Assembly (NCBI RefSeq): GCF_026151205.1
Contig: NC_087072.1
Span: 7,054,084-7,118,083 of the forward strand
Direction: 5' to 3'
Origin: Bolinopsis microptera
Lineage: Eukaryota > Ctenophora > Tentaculata > Lobata > Bolinopsidae
DNA: 64,000 nucleotides
A model generated the notes under the pieces. That model was given only the letters and a program-made list of their open reading frames with translations, ran no database searches and was not told the DNA's origin. Both the position numbers and the translations under genes were made by a program. The stretch's first letter is position 1. Each line of letters starts with the position of its first letter. Shown piece by piece: positions 32,267 to 44,699 of the stretch.

Positions 32267-34430
32267 TTGAAGGTTAAAGTACCTATTTGGGAAACATCAA
32301 AAAACGCAAATAATACTTTCGTATGGAACTACAAGGACTCTATAAAGCAACGAAAAAGAACAAAAGATCTTATTTTCGGGATATGCGAGTGGATGCAGTT
32401 GACCCCTCCAGAAGTCTTAGACTTTACTGTGTTCAGTAATGTCGACAGAAGTGTAGTCAGTAAATATTCATGTTATGAGAAGCTATCGCCTGAAGAAAAA
32501 GAAAGTATACTGTTCATGGACGATCTCGAGGGGGAAAATTCAAACTTGTCCCAACGCTTGGAGATTAGCCAGGAAAGTTCACAAGATGGGTTCTGGAAAA
32601 ATCTAATCGGTAAGGCAGTTTCTTGTTTCAGAGGCTCTCAAGACGGTTTGGTTAAGGAAACGTTAATGATGATTTTGTTAGGGATGTGGTGCTACGATGA
32701 CATAAACGACAGAATAAATTTGAAAAAAGTCGACTTGTCCGAGACTATCAAGGATGTGGATTGTCTATTAAGGATATCAAAAATATCAAGAGTCAGTTCA
32801 ATTCAACAGCCTGTATCTTCGTTTGTTGTGGGTGCAACCAAAACTTTACGAATGTTGAATATAGAATTCATAACAAAGAGCCAAAAGTCGGTGCTGACGA
32901 ATAAAAAAAAGAAGCTTTGGATTAATGGCCCGGCGGGGTCCGGGAAAAAAATTGCTTATAATGGGGAAAGTAGTGGAGTTATTGGAGAATTCTGAGGAAA
33001 AAGTAGTTGTCGTGGTCCTTAACGAAACTGTAGCAAAATATTACCAGCAACATTTAGAAACTGCAAATGTCAGCTCCGTCTTGTATGAGTACATTAATGA
33101 AGCAAGTTTTGAAGCAGAAACAGAGTCCAGAGTATTTATTGTACACTACAAAGGAGATTTTGTGAAAGGAAAACTGGAAGTTGATGAATCTTACAGACTC
33201 GAATCAATCACAGCTATATTAAAGACAAATAACCATGTCTTTTTGGACGATTTCCATGGTTTGACAGCTGGAATGGCACGCAACTCAACCGTAGATCTCT
33301 ACAGTATCGTCTTTACTGAGCTCAACTCTAGTTCACCGGGACTATTTTGGGTGACCTACGATATCCTCCAGGATGGATTTTTAACTCAGCATAACCGAAC
33401 CTGCTTTACGATGAGGGAAGTCATGAAAAATGTGAAAGATAAGGAATGTTTCCAGTGTATACCAAATGTGTTAAGGAACAGTCGTCAGATAGCCGACCTG
33501 TTGTCCTCTATTAGGGCGCTGAGATTGGAGAATGAAAGAAAGGAACTTTTAAAATATCATGATGTTAACAGTTTTCGGGGTGTAGCGGACATGGACATGC
33601 CAACTGAGGAGCACTTCAAGACATTTTACATGTACATGGCGCTTGATCAAGAGATTGGGCATTACATTCATGGCCTGAAACCAGTTCTATATCAACTTCT
33701 CACCCTTTGGTCAAACAAACTTGCCATAACAGCCATGGTGAGTGAGATTTTAAAAGCACAACTATCAAAACTTGGTTCTACTGATGTTGCCATTGTGGTT
33801 AATCGAAATATTACTTTTAGTAAGATCGAAAAAGGGGAGGACGATTTAGACTGGAAAGAGGAGTGTGAGAAAACTCTCGGTGGTTTAGATTCTCCATCGC
33901 AGGCCTCTGTTCACAATTTTGATGAGACTTTCTCCGCTGAGTGGCCAGCAGTTATATGCAACGTTGAATTTTCCAGAAGGATGTTTTGTCATGAAAATAA
34001 GGTAACAATGTCTGCTTTAAATGAATTGTCAAATGAAGACGATACCATGGATCAACTTTTATCAAAACTTTACATTACTGTTTCAAGAGCCCGGGTTTAT
34101 TGCTGCCTAATTTTTGTAACGAGAGATTTGAATATGTTTATTCGTCCGAAAATGATGAGGCGAGTAGGTAAATTTAATAATTTTATTGAAAACACCGGAA
34201 AGGCAGCATTGGAATCATTTTGTAAGCTCGAAAGTACCTTGTTAAAACATATGACTAACGAGGGTAACTATATGTGTGAATCTGAGAGTGATAACGAGAT
34301 GTGTATGTATGCAGGCGACTATTGCTCACTATTACATCAAGCTTTTAATCTTACTACACTATCTTCAACTCACCCTGTATATATAAAGCGAGACGATATC
34401 CGTACCATTTTACAGACACCACGGTATTAA
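32267..34430 (+). pseudogene. SF1-helicase/Schlafen-like P-loop NTPase, frameshifted
   Basis: Two frames: 32267-32992 (no ATG at its left edge, so the 5' end is missing or lies in another exon) and 32925-34430. They join at a run of seven A inside the Walker A motif, read KLWINGPAGSGKK; moving on by one base gives GKKLLIMGKVVELLEN. The usual Ser/Thr after the Lys is absent. Downstream are a Walker B-like VFLDDFHGLTAG (about 33240) and a late LYITVSRARVYCCLIFV (about 34070) resembling motif VI of UvrD/SF1 and Schlafen helicases. The first 220 residues match nothing I know. Function is not assignable; an RNA/DNA helicase-fold or innate-immune NTPase are possibilities. Foldback relics upstream and a dispersed repeat immediately downstream suggest element carriage. 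Confidence 0.55.
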
Positions 34431-34434
34431 CTTA

Positions 34435-34682
34435 AACACGACGTTCCGCAAAAACCGTAAAAGATATAAAACTGAAACTTCTTTGACTGGGTCAAAAGCC
34501 TTAATCGCCTTCAAATCAGCATGAAAAAATAAAAAATGTGCCAAGGAATAAGAATTTTAGTGCCCAAAATTTGGACCCCCCGGCCCCCAGTGATGTCAAA
34601 AACACGAATTAAATAGGTAATAATTATTTTAGTCTCTTGAGTCTTGACACCATTTAGGGTTAGACGGGTTCCTGCTAGTATT
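34435..34682 (-). repeat. dispersed repeat, inverted copy of 7432-7690
   Basis: Begins within five bases of the helicase-like stop codon (gttccgcaaaaaccgtaaaag) and ends at tagacgggttcctgctag. See 7432-7690. Confidence 0.65.
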
Positions 34683-35009
34683 AAGTAATTCGGAGTAATT
34701 TGGAGTAATTAATGTATTATCAATATAGTGCTAGCTATCAATAATTTTTCGGTAGTTCGTTGAGAAAATTGATTAATATTATATACATGATTGATGATAT
34801 AGATTATTGATTCTTTAGTGTAGGCTATTTTTACTTTTATATTTAAAGTGAACGATCCATCATTATAATATTTATTGATTTTGTTTGAATATTATATAAT
34901 TATCATAATAAAACTTTACGTAATATCTTATTGAGGCTCATGCCACCGCATCGCAGGTTTATTACCACAACTACTCTTTTAAATTGTATGGTCAATTATA
35001 CTTGATATA
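34683..35009. other. no gene seen
   Basis: Very AT-rich; short atta and tatt runs. Nothing supported. Confidence 0.4.
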
Positions 35010-35015
35010 TTTATT
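35010..35015 (-). promoter_or_regulatory. polyadenylation signal of the tandem P-loop gene
   Basis: aataaa on the minus strand, about 60 bases beyond the proposed stop codon at 35075-35077. It supports the small terminal exon. Confidence 0.5.
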
Positions 35016-35074
35016 TAATAACTAATAAAAATATGATATATGGACGGTCTCCGTAATATTCTAAAATTTAGAAT

Positions 35075-38000
35075 CTACAATTTTTTTTCGTAAAAATGTC
35101 TCTGTTTCCTCCACTGTAACAATTTAAGAGAATGTAATGCGTCTGACCTAATTTCATTGTTTCACTCAAAACTTACAGAGGTTACAATCTGACAATGAAA
35201 TCGATAATAAATCAGTAATGTAAATTAATTTTGTCAAAATCGTTGTAGGATACCATCATATAGTCAGCTAAAACAGGCAGCTCCAGTTTAATTAGTTGAG
35301 GTATTTACACTGACAGAGTATAAACTGGTATAGACTTACTGTATCAAGTTGCAAGGCTGGAAGGGCTGATAAGCAGTATTTCAAACATTCTGTACCACTT
35401 TTGTCCAGCAGATGCTTTAAGATATACTGTCTTACAGCAGAATTATCGGTTTCTGATATCAGTGTCTTCAGAATACCTGCCAATAATCAAAAACTATCAT
35501 TCAGTAAATTGATCTTAACAATTCGGAAATACGTTGATGGAATTGACGCAAGTACAATTTATAAAAATTTGCAGTTTTATCCAGTTAAGCATTACCTAAA
35601 ACGTTCCCCTATATTTGAGTAATAACTTGGTGGGTACTCACAAAAGCTGGAAGCTGAGTTTTTGGCAATGAAATAAGCCTCAACGTCCACATCTAGTTCT
35701 CTGTTGGAATTATCGTAGAAATCCTGCAATTGTGGTGATTTATAATTCCTATTTTTAGCTTATAATTTATATAATATTGTTGTCGGAATATTGCATCACT
35801 TACTCCACCTTCCAATATTCCAGGTATGTGTGTTCAGGCCTCAAAATTCTAACTTTCAGTTTCAGATGGTGCACTTTGAAATTAACAGTCATTCTACTTT
35901 AATAACGCTTAAATCAGAGAAATTTGAAATAATTCAACATCATGCTGAGAATACTGATGGGTAATAAATAGGACAATGGCTGCCAACCATGACAGTAGAT
36001 TAGTTTCAAATTTTCTCCTATTTAATGATAAATCAGGGAGAGGTACTTATCAATAACCGAAAGTTTGGAGTTATCAAGACAATTATAGCGCAGCTGCAGT
36101 ACAGTGGTATTATAAATACCGTCTAGTAGACAGTAAATTAATAAGTCAAGTTGTTCAATCTTCAATTGAGTTAGGTTTCAAAGTCTTAAATTTAACATGG
36201 CGATTTTGAGATCTATGGTACTATCCATGGTGGTGATGTCGGTGGCAAGCAAGAAGGCTGCTACTGCTGACCCAGTCGAGGTCAAGAATCTGAAGGACCT
36301 TCTCTTAACTTCAATGCAGAGTATCGTGTCCCTCAACGAGCTCGTCACCGACCTGGCAGACAAAATGGCTCGCTATACAACTTCCATGTCTGACACGAGA
36401 TCATACGTGAAACAGCTGAAAACATCTGTTGTCGAAGCAATCGGTAAACTGTCGAGCTCGTTCAAGGCGACTCAAGAGGACGTGCAACAGACCAAGGTGG
36501 TGGTTGGAGACTTGCAGAAGGACGCGAATCTAACAGCTATCACTGAACAAATCACACAGCTGAAAGAATCGCTGGCGGAGACAAAAGCGGAGTTCGCCGG
36601 AATGAACAAAGAAGTGATGGTAGTGGGAGGTGAGGAGGAAGCAGGAGACGCTAAATGTGTGAAAGTCTGCGCTGGAACCACCGGACGGGACACTACAGAT
36701 TGGGCAGGCTACAGCACACACGGACTAAAACTGACAGTGGACATCAGCAAGTGTGGGTACGTGAAGATCCCCACTATCACCACCTCGGTCGAGGGTAAAG
36801 GTTACCACTGGAGGGCAACCGGCACCTCAGCAGTGTACTCCACCACCACTAAAGGGTTCACCATGTATCTGGAGGGTGGAAGAGAACCTGGACACAACCC
36901 TAAGGGTGGTAAAGCGGAGGAGTGGGAGTGGAATGTGGAGTGGATTGCAGTTGGGTACACTTGTTAGACTGATATTATTTGTAACTTTTCCAAGTTAATG
37001 AGATATTTTTAGTTTTACTTTGAATCGCATGATATAGATCTGCTGTTTCATTTCAAATGCCCATCAGCAAAATTTCAATGAAAATTAGTGAGTTAACCTT
37101 GTGACAATATTTTCGGTTCAACTGCAATATGATTATACGAGTGTGCATTTTAAATTGACACAAAGTCAGCCATTAGGCATAAACCTGCAGCTACATGCTA
37201 AGGTCCTGGCTAATCTAAAATCTAACCACTAAAAGGCGGGCGCAGTAGAGAACACTTTGTCGGACCAAAGCAACATTCCTTACAGTGACTGTATTCGGGA
37301 GAGTTTCTAGGTGAACCATTCTCTTCTCTTCTTCTTCCTGACAATTTAAACCTTTCTTATGGATTCTATGTTAAACATAGTTCCCCAAATAATGATCTGA
37401 AGTGAATTGTACACTGTAAGAACAATTAAATCAGTGAATTATATCTGAAATAAAAAAAAGATAAGATGAACAGTTTCAAAACTATAGCATATAAATACCT
37501 GATAAACACAAACTAAAGCAGATACGATAGCAGTATTAGAGGGAAGGACTTGACCGATGTCATCGCATATCTTATCAAGCGCTTCTACGTTATACTTTCT
37601 GAAATTGCTTCTATTATCAAGACATTTGTGGACCAATTTTACGATTCGCATTAGATAATTTGTCAAGCTCCTTTTTCGGTTTTGGTAAACAGAGTTAACT
37701 ACAACGCGACGGTCTACAAATCGTATGACTTCTAAAAAATATCCAAAAATAAAAGAAATTGAAGCACAACAAAGCTACTACATCGCATAACTCACCGTAC
37801 AAGACTTCGAAGAAGGACACAAAGTACCTCCACACTCCCAACAACTCTCAGAACCCCTCTGACAATATCCATCAAGTCGGGTAAGATAAGGTCCTTATCT
37901 CTTATCAGTAAAGTTAGATAGTACACCAGTATTCTGTTATCTTGCTGGTAATCCAGCCAAGAGGAGAAGTTACTGAAGCTGGTGTCTTTACCAGATGTAA

Positions 38001-41000
38001 TGTCGCTCGCTACCTGTAATAATACAGGTGATTACTGATTATATCTTAAACTTAAATCCCTTGATAGATCTGTTTATATGCCGTAAGATTGGGGCTAATA
38101 ACCAGAGAGTTGAATCATGCAAAATCAGCTGTTGGAAATTACCTTCAAATGTTGAGACAGGTCTGCATTCTTTACTTTACAGAACACGGAACTCATTTCG
38201 CAAAACCACAACAGATGTTCAGTGATCGTCCTGCCCGATTTTATAATGAACCGATGCAAGAGTTACAAAATTCATTCTTTAAATTATGATTTTTATTTGT
38301 GACGTATCCAAAGTGCTGTCAGATGTTTTATATTAATGCTTTTCATACAAAGTTACAACAAAGTCTTCTTGTTATGTATCCTGGGTTTGGACAGGAATCA
38401 GGATATTGCCCGCTTAAAATATTTCCATCGCGTTACATAATACTCAATAAATGTATTTTAAAAGCAACCTGTTTGGGGTTGCTTAAAGAGCTCTAACTTT
38501 AGTCATTCTTACTGACCTGAGGTTGTCACTGATCGTGTCAAAGGCTAGTACTTTAATTTCAGTGTAAAAGGAATACGCGTTACTCCAAGATATTATCTGC
38601 TTACAGCACAGGTCTCCTATTCGTATCTCTACCAGATGTGATACAAAGTTCTTCTTGGTCAACTGTTAATAATGTGGTTACTGGTTACTGGCAAATGGGT
38701 AGCTGTAGGTTACTGCAATATAATAAGCTAACAAGGGTTTTGGCAACATTAATAATCTCTGACGAAGTCACCTGACCCTACATCCTACATCCTACCTGAA
38801 CGGTTTATTAAAGCAATAAAAGTTTGGTAGATATTACTACTTACCTTGACAAGGTCGCCAGCTGTAGCCACAATAGAGGGAGGTAGATTACAGAGATAAG
38901 GAAGTACTTCCCCCCACTTATCCAGTGTCCCCTCTAGCTGTGTTTTCAGGTCATTGTCAGGTTCTGCTCGCTTCAGCACCTGTCTTATTATCAGTACTGC
39001 ACTCTGGTAATAATAGAATATGACGTCATATATCTAACTTGAAGGATCATAATTTGACAATATGATATTTGAAATAACAGCCGATTGTAATTGCAATTTA
39101 AATGTGCGAATTTTAAAGCTAAATCAGTTATCTTACATTGAGTTCCATGCTCGATACGTCATGTCACATGACATTGATTGTTTGGCTAATGATATTCGAC
39201 TTGTCGGGCGTGTTAAAACCTTACCGCAATATTCTGGAAGTTTCCCCCTTGTGGGAGAACCCTTTTCCTGATCCATTTGAACAGAGAGAAAGAATCACTG
39301 ACATCAGTTTCTTGCAAATCGGGTTTTGTAGATTCATCAACTGACAAGATACTGTAATTTGAGTGTTCCGTTATGTCTGATTCACTGTCAGAGTGAATAG
39401 CATCTTGATAGCTAACATCAGGAACATTATCTTGTTCAATCTCCACGCCAGATCCAAGAAGATCAAGACAGCACCCCAGCTCCTTAGAAGCGGTTCCCTT
39501 TTGTACCAGTATAAAAAGGGAGATGTCAGGAGTAAGGGGTCGGACTGGTTTGCATTTAACCAGTTCTGAGATCACTCGTCTGGTTGCAGCTGATTTTAGG
39601 GACGAATATCCGTCGCAGACAACAACCCCGTGCTGAAAAAGAGGATCGTTATCTTTAAAGGTTTAAACGTTGGAATATGCACTATGGTTTTCAAAGTTTC
39701 TTAGTGCTAATATATCAAAATGTATAGATAATCCACGTTCAGCAGGTAATATATTAATTCCACGTCATTTTAGTCGAGAAATTAGAATCCAATTCAAATT
39801 GTCACAGCAGAGCAGGTTTAGTTCGAGAGCTTACCTGTAAGGGGCCTCTATTGCAAAGAGAAGACTTAACACTTTCCTTTAAGCACGCCCAGTAACATTG
39901 TAACACCTTTTGTGGTGTAGCAGTGTTGTCTAGCACACTGATATTACAGTTGTAGTCGGTTAGGATACCGTCATTAGTCAGAAGGCTCTGCAGCAATTGT
40001 GGCTGTACGAACTGGGAGCTCAGAACTAATGGTATGTGGGTTTCCAGACTAATCAATGTTAGCAATAGACTTCTGTAGATATCATCTGAATCTGTTGGTA
40101 TTGGTAAATGCCTGCTATATCTTTTGAAAAAAACCTTAGCGACATTGTCCAAAGTGTAGGATAAAAGTATATCGAGTTGCTGTGAAATGTCGTAATGTTT
40201 TGCTACTTCATCGAGAAGGTCATCATTGTTGGTTCCAAACACCATCTCAGTAGCCAGTACCAATACACATCCAGATTTAAGTGATGATTCGTGACCGGTG
40301 TTACTGCTTGTAGGCATCAAAAGATGGCGGTATTTTGAGTAAAACACCTGATCTATCCAGGAGTGAACTTTAGTAAAGTTTATAACGTTTCTATAAGAAA
40401 AAGATTTGTTGTTAAGCAATGTGAACAACAGTCCAGGAATTTCCGTTGGAAGACCAATGCTCGCGAGCAACCCTTTAACAATAACGTGATCCACTTCAAC
40501 AGTTATTAGACAGTGAGAATCGAAACACTCTCTGAGAGATTCGTTCGAAAACTCCACAACAAATCTCACATTTAATGAGCTTAGTTCTCCATCTAAAGTC
40601 TTTTCTGTCACAATTTTCAAGATATTTTGGACATCTTCCCGTCTGCTCAATTGAACAACAATTACAACGATATCAGATTGAGAAGAGGCTTCAGACTGTA
40701 CCAATCTTGCTAACTCAGATACTTCTTGTAGCACGGGATCGTGAGAGATTATCATGCACTGCCTCCCACTCTTCTGGTACAGCATCTTCAAATACTGAAC
40801 CAAGGTGGACTTTCCGGAACCTTCCTTTCCCCATAAAATCACAGGGACGTCAACCTGCATCCTCAATATCATCTGCATCATGAGGACACAGAATCTTGGA
40901 GACATCACTATATTACCATCATCTCCAGGCACCACCACCTCATCTACTTTCTCATCCACTTCCTCAAAACCCAGCATGTTGATTAGAGCACCAGTCACCA

Positions 41001-42328
41001 GATGATCCTCATCTTTCTGGAGACGACTGGTAATATCAAGGTGCTTGTAGTAGTGTTCACTACACTCGGAAAGGAGCTTCTGGAGATGAACTTGGCAGGG
41101 GGTTGCAAGGGTGGAGGTACGGTTACACTCTACTTGTTGCTGAAAGTGTTGGTGACTTTAATCGTTTATTATTTAGTGGATCATATTATATTGAATAACG
41201 TTGTTTACTAGAAACACTCGCTTACTTACTATACATAACTAATCATTTTTCATGACTTACTTAACAAGTGCTTAAGATCTTCTAATTCACGTGTGTAAGA
41301 ATACCTACTAATTATACTAATTTATAATTACCCATTGAACAGCAAGTTTGGGGAACACAGAAAACATCTGAGAAGGGTCAAACTGTCCAGAGAACATTCT
41401 TATAACCTGCTCTATCTGATTTGCTATCATCAGCCCCACATTCTTTGTGTAAATATCAAGAAACTTTCCAAAGTTTTCGTTGATATCTGATATCCGTTGG
41501 ATGGTCATCTCCACAACATGGCTTAGCATCTTGACCACATACCACAGTGTTCGAGTTGAAACACCGTTAAAATATTTCATCAAAATGCTAAAAACTTCTT
41601 TATTCTGCAGGACAGTTAAATTGGCAGTGCTGAAAGTGGACAGAGCACTGAATGTATCGGGTGTAGTGTGGTAAGCGTGCAGCACGTGCGCCGCAATCTG
41701 CCATTCCTTTACACGAGATATATCGACTGATACAGAGGTGACTTGAGGAGGGAGGGTTAGTGAGGACGTTATCTCATGGGGGGACCGTGTGTAATACCAC
41801 AATATATCGTGATCTTGATCTAGGTCAAGGTGTGATAATTGATCGGGGGATGTGAGGGTTACCTCGAGGATCAAAGTTTTGAGTCTTCCAGTTGAACTTA
41901 TTAGAGTTTTAAGAGTTTTCTGCAGTTCGGTAGAAGATTCTGTTACGATGTCTGTTATCAGCAGATGTGGCTTAACCACTGAAATCATAATATCAGATTA
42001 TAAAATCGTGAGAAACGAAATCTTCAAAAACTAAATTAAAAACAATCCGAAAACTGAAACATTACCAACTTAATTAACATAAAGCTAAATTACCAGATAG
42101 TAAATGTAGGTCACTAAAATGTGTAGAAGTAGCTGACAGAGTGTTGGTCCTCAAGATCGTTGATATCACTGTTGACTTTCCAGATCCCTGTCGACCACAC
42201 ACCACAAAAATAGACCTCTGAAATATTTACAGTTATTTTCTGAAGAAAATATAATATATTGTATTTGTGCGTCTAGAAACAAAAATGTCACAAGAAGTCT
42301 CTACAAACCTCACATTCGAGAAATCCAT
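35075..42328 (-). CDS. multi-exon protein with two P-loop NTPase modules, unassigned
   Basis: Proposed exons, in transcript order: 42309-42328, 42094-42215, 41332-41978, 39835-41139, 39225-39632, 38845-39003, 38513-38662, 37796-38013, 37499-37670, 35642-35723, 35340-35476, 35075-35113. Every junction has GT-AG and matching phase, giving about 1,152 residues. Walker A motifs: SIFVVCGRQGSGKST (residues 14-22) and VPVILWGKEGSGKST (about 367-375), a spacing of about 350 residues as in multi-module AAA+ proteins. After the second module comes an acidic linker (about 760-815) and a helical C-terminal half. The line FCVLMMQMILRMQVDVPVIL ahead of the second P-loop recalls RNF213, and the spacing recalls dynein-type ATPases, but no acidic Walker B or RING is visible. 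The first and last exons are the least certain. Function unknown. Confidence 0.7.
36112..36118 (+). promoter_or_regulatory. TATA box of the nested lectin-like gene
   Basis: tataaat lies about 80 bases before the ATG at 36197, on the right strand and at a plausible distance for an intronless gene with a short 5' untranslated region. Confidence 0.45.
36197..36967 (+). CDS. secreted coiled-coil protein with H-type-lectin-like C-terminal domain
   Basis: 256 codons, one exon. The N-terminus (MAILRSMVLSMVVMSVASKK) reads as a weak signal peptide. Residues of about 45-145 are a long heptad-rich helix without Pro, with one NLT glycosylation site. The C-terminal 105 residues follow a beta-sandwich pattern: GTTGRDTTDWAGYSTHGL, then VDISKCGYVKIPTITTS, GYHWRATGTSAVYSTTTKGF, and WEWNVEWIAVGYTC. 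The spacing of these aromatic and VD/CG/P elements resembles H-type (agglutinin-like) lectin domains found in invertebrates and microbes; four Cys could form two disulfides. The gene lies antisense in the ninth intron of the tandem P-loop gene and is clearly richer in G/C than its surroundings. A trimeric secreted glycan binder is my inference. Confidence 0.75.
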   Translation: MAILRSMVLSMVVMSVASKKAATADPVEVKNLKDLLLTSMQSIVSLNELVTDLADKMARYTTSMSDTRSYVKQLKTSVVEAIGKLSSSFKATQEDVQQTKVVVGDLQKDANLTAITEQITQLKESLAETKAEFAGMNKEVMVVGGEEEAGDAKCVKVCAGTTGRDTTDWAGYSTHGLKLTVDISKCGYVKIPTITTSVEGKGYHWRATGTSAVYSTTTKGFTMYLEGGREPGHNPKGGKAEEWEWNVEWIAVGYTC

Positions 42329-42339
42329 GTTCCATCATC

Positions 42340-43870
42340 TAATTTTACTTCTTTTCACAGCATTTGTTCAGACCACGAATTCGACTTTTAAAATACCATC
42401 TCTAGACCCTAAATAAAAGTTTGTTTGAAGAAGAATCTTTCCATGGGATGGCAAGTCCCCATTCATCGCGGCCCGCTAGTTTAACTGGCTACCTACCTAA
42501 GCTATGTGACCTATGTTGATTGTTGAGTTTCGTCAAGACTTGACGGGGCCATCACATTTTCTGACCACCGCACATGACAGTGAAGTAAAGTTTCGCTCGT
42601 TTCGCCAGCACAGCAGAGAGTTCGTATTTGGACTTTGGAGGAGTATATCCCCTGATTGGCGGCTAATCAGGGAGAGACAACATGAACTTGGTGAACTTAT
42701 ATTTAAAGTGCTCGAGATCTTAAATGACATTCAGATGGTAGGGGATCAGATTGCACAATTTAGGTCCCTGAACTGCAAATGGGTTATCAAACAAGGTGAG
42801 GTTTGCTATTGAACTGGCTCTACTTTTTGATGGAATAACTGCTGAATTTCCAAGCCTTTGGCGTGAAATATGGTACAGGTACCATAGTTCGAGACGCACG
42901 GAAGTTCGACAAACCCTAAAGTTCGACTTTGTCGAACTTTGGTGCGCTACTTGGACTATAGTTCAACACGCACTGAAGTTCGACAAGACTGTCGATTGTC
43001 GAATCTCAGTTCGCTACCTGAACCGTAGTTCAGGTCGTACTAAAGTTCGACAAGAGAACTGCGATTGGGTAGATAAGATGAATCTTCTAATTTAGATTAG
43101 CTTTCAACTCAGTTTCATTCTCTTTTATTTCATTACGTTTGAATTTAATGATATATTTTCATTGGACAATTATGAGTCACATATAATAAAGTTTGATAAT
43201 GTTAATAGAAACTGTACATGTAATATAAATAATATTTAAAGTCAACAAGCAACCATGGATCCAACACACTTCAAATAATCCATTCTTTCGAAGTCATCAT
43301 AATTTCATAAGTCAGGATAATGTTGTTCAGCCTCCTGTCGTAGTCCTTCCACTTTTTGTGTTGAGGAGGTGGGTGACCAGGAATAAAGGTGATGGTAGAA
43401 GACATGATGTTTGATACTAATGTTGTACCTTCATGGGCTTACATAATAGTATATACCATCTCAGCATACGAGCTTGTTATCCCGACTAAATTCCGATGTA
43501 ATCCCATAGCGTACAGCTACAGTTATATGAGTAGTACCACGAACACCAGCCCTCATGAATACCACATGAACTGTTCGATTACAACGAACTGTTCGATTAC
43601 AAGCAGTAAATGGAGGGAAAATATTATTATTAACTATATTTGTCGAACATCCGTGCGTGTCGAACCACAGTAACAAACAATGAACAGTGAATCGAATAAA
43701 GAGCAAAAATATGTTAATGAAAATTTCACTGATTGATTAATTATAGTTATATCAGAAATATATAGAACGTCCAGATCATAGCTGGTTTTCCCTTTGAGGA
43801 TTTCCCGATATAAGTTTATATATACATAAGTGCCGAGTCGATTCTTACACAGATGACAGACTGCTGGGCC
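42340..43870. other. repeat-rich stretch without a supported gene
   Basis: Contains ccatgggatggcaagtcccc at 42441 (partner at 30349) and an open stretch on plus at 42513-42797 that ends at a good donor (aacaag then gtgagg) but resembles no family. At 42885-43050 there is an array of gttcgac-type units (gtgcgctacttggactatag) that aligns with the Mutator-like repeats at 62.3 kb. No exon is called. Confidence 0.4.
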
Positions 43871-43872
43871 CA

Positions 43873-44510
43873 TTGGCGAATTTTGTAATATAATTATTTA
43901 ATCAGTGGGATTTCCATTAACGTATGTGTGTCCTTTATTCGGAGATTACTTATTACATTATGTTGTTTGCAAAATCTGTAATCAGTAACCCGTACCATTT
44001 TCTGGTAACGCAAGGGATATTCATTAAAAGATACATTTTAAAATTTAGATTGGCCTGTAATTCAGTTTTTTCATTGAACAATTTTGAGTTAAACCTCAGA
44101 ACCATCCATGAGTTTTCATTTGGGAGTCTTAAAATTGGCAGATTGCCTTCTTTGTCTGCCTAGTTCTTGTTCGACAACAAAAATACAAATTGGCGAATTT
44201 CGTAATACATATAATAATTAATTAATCAGTAGAATTTTCATTTACGTATGTGTGCCCTTTATTCGGAGATTACTTATTACATTATGTTGTTTGCAAAATC
44301 TGTAATCAGTAACCCGTACCATTTTCTGGTAACGTAAGGGATATTCATTAAAAGATAAATTTTTAAATTTAGATTAGCCTTCAAATCAGTTTTTTCATTG
44401 AACAATTTTGAGTAAAACCATAGAACCATCCATGAGTTTTCATTTGGAAGTCTTAAAATTGGCAGATTGCCTTCTTTGTCTGCTTTGTTCTTGTTCGACA
44501 ATAAAAATAC
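43873..44510. repeat. direct tandem duplication, about 320-bp unit, two copies
   Basis: 43873-44191 and 44192-44510 match almost base for base (for example cctttattcggagattactt, cagtaacccgtaccattttc, ccatccatgagttttcattt, gccttctttgtctgc). ORFs found in each are the same frame read twice and are not genes. Confidence 0.88.
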
Positions 44511-44699
44511 AAATTAGTTTGATTCAGAGGCAAAATGTAGGTGCAGTAATATTTTGCCATGGTTGTTGTACCCCAGTGTATTATATTCCTAGTAGTTCTA
44601 GACTCTAGAGCCCTTTGGCTCTCCAATCTGATTGGAGATGTTTCAGTCAAAGTTAATGCCATTGCTAACAACTTAATATCACCGCCGATTGAAACTCCA

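Noticed and set aside
35292..35339. Reading the frame of exon 35340-35476 on to the stop at 35292
   Set aside because: A strong gtaagt donor interrupts it, and the next acceptor at 35113 keeps phase and leads to a stop followed by aataaa; the read-through is a possible but weaker alternative.
42513..42797. Plus-strand exon-like frame ending in a good donor
   Set aside because: No partner exon, no domain and no repeat match; kept only as a note in the region description.
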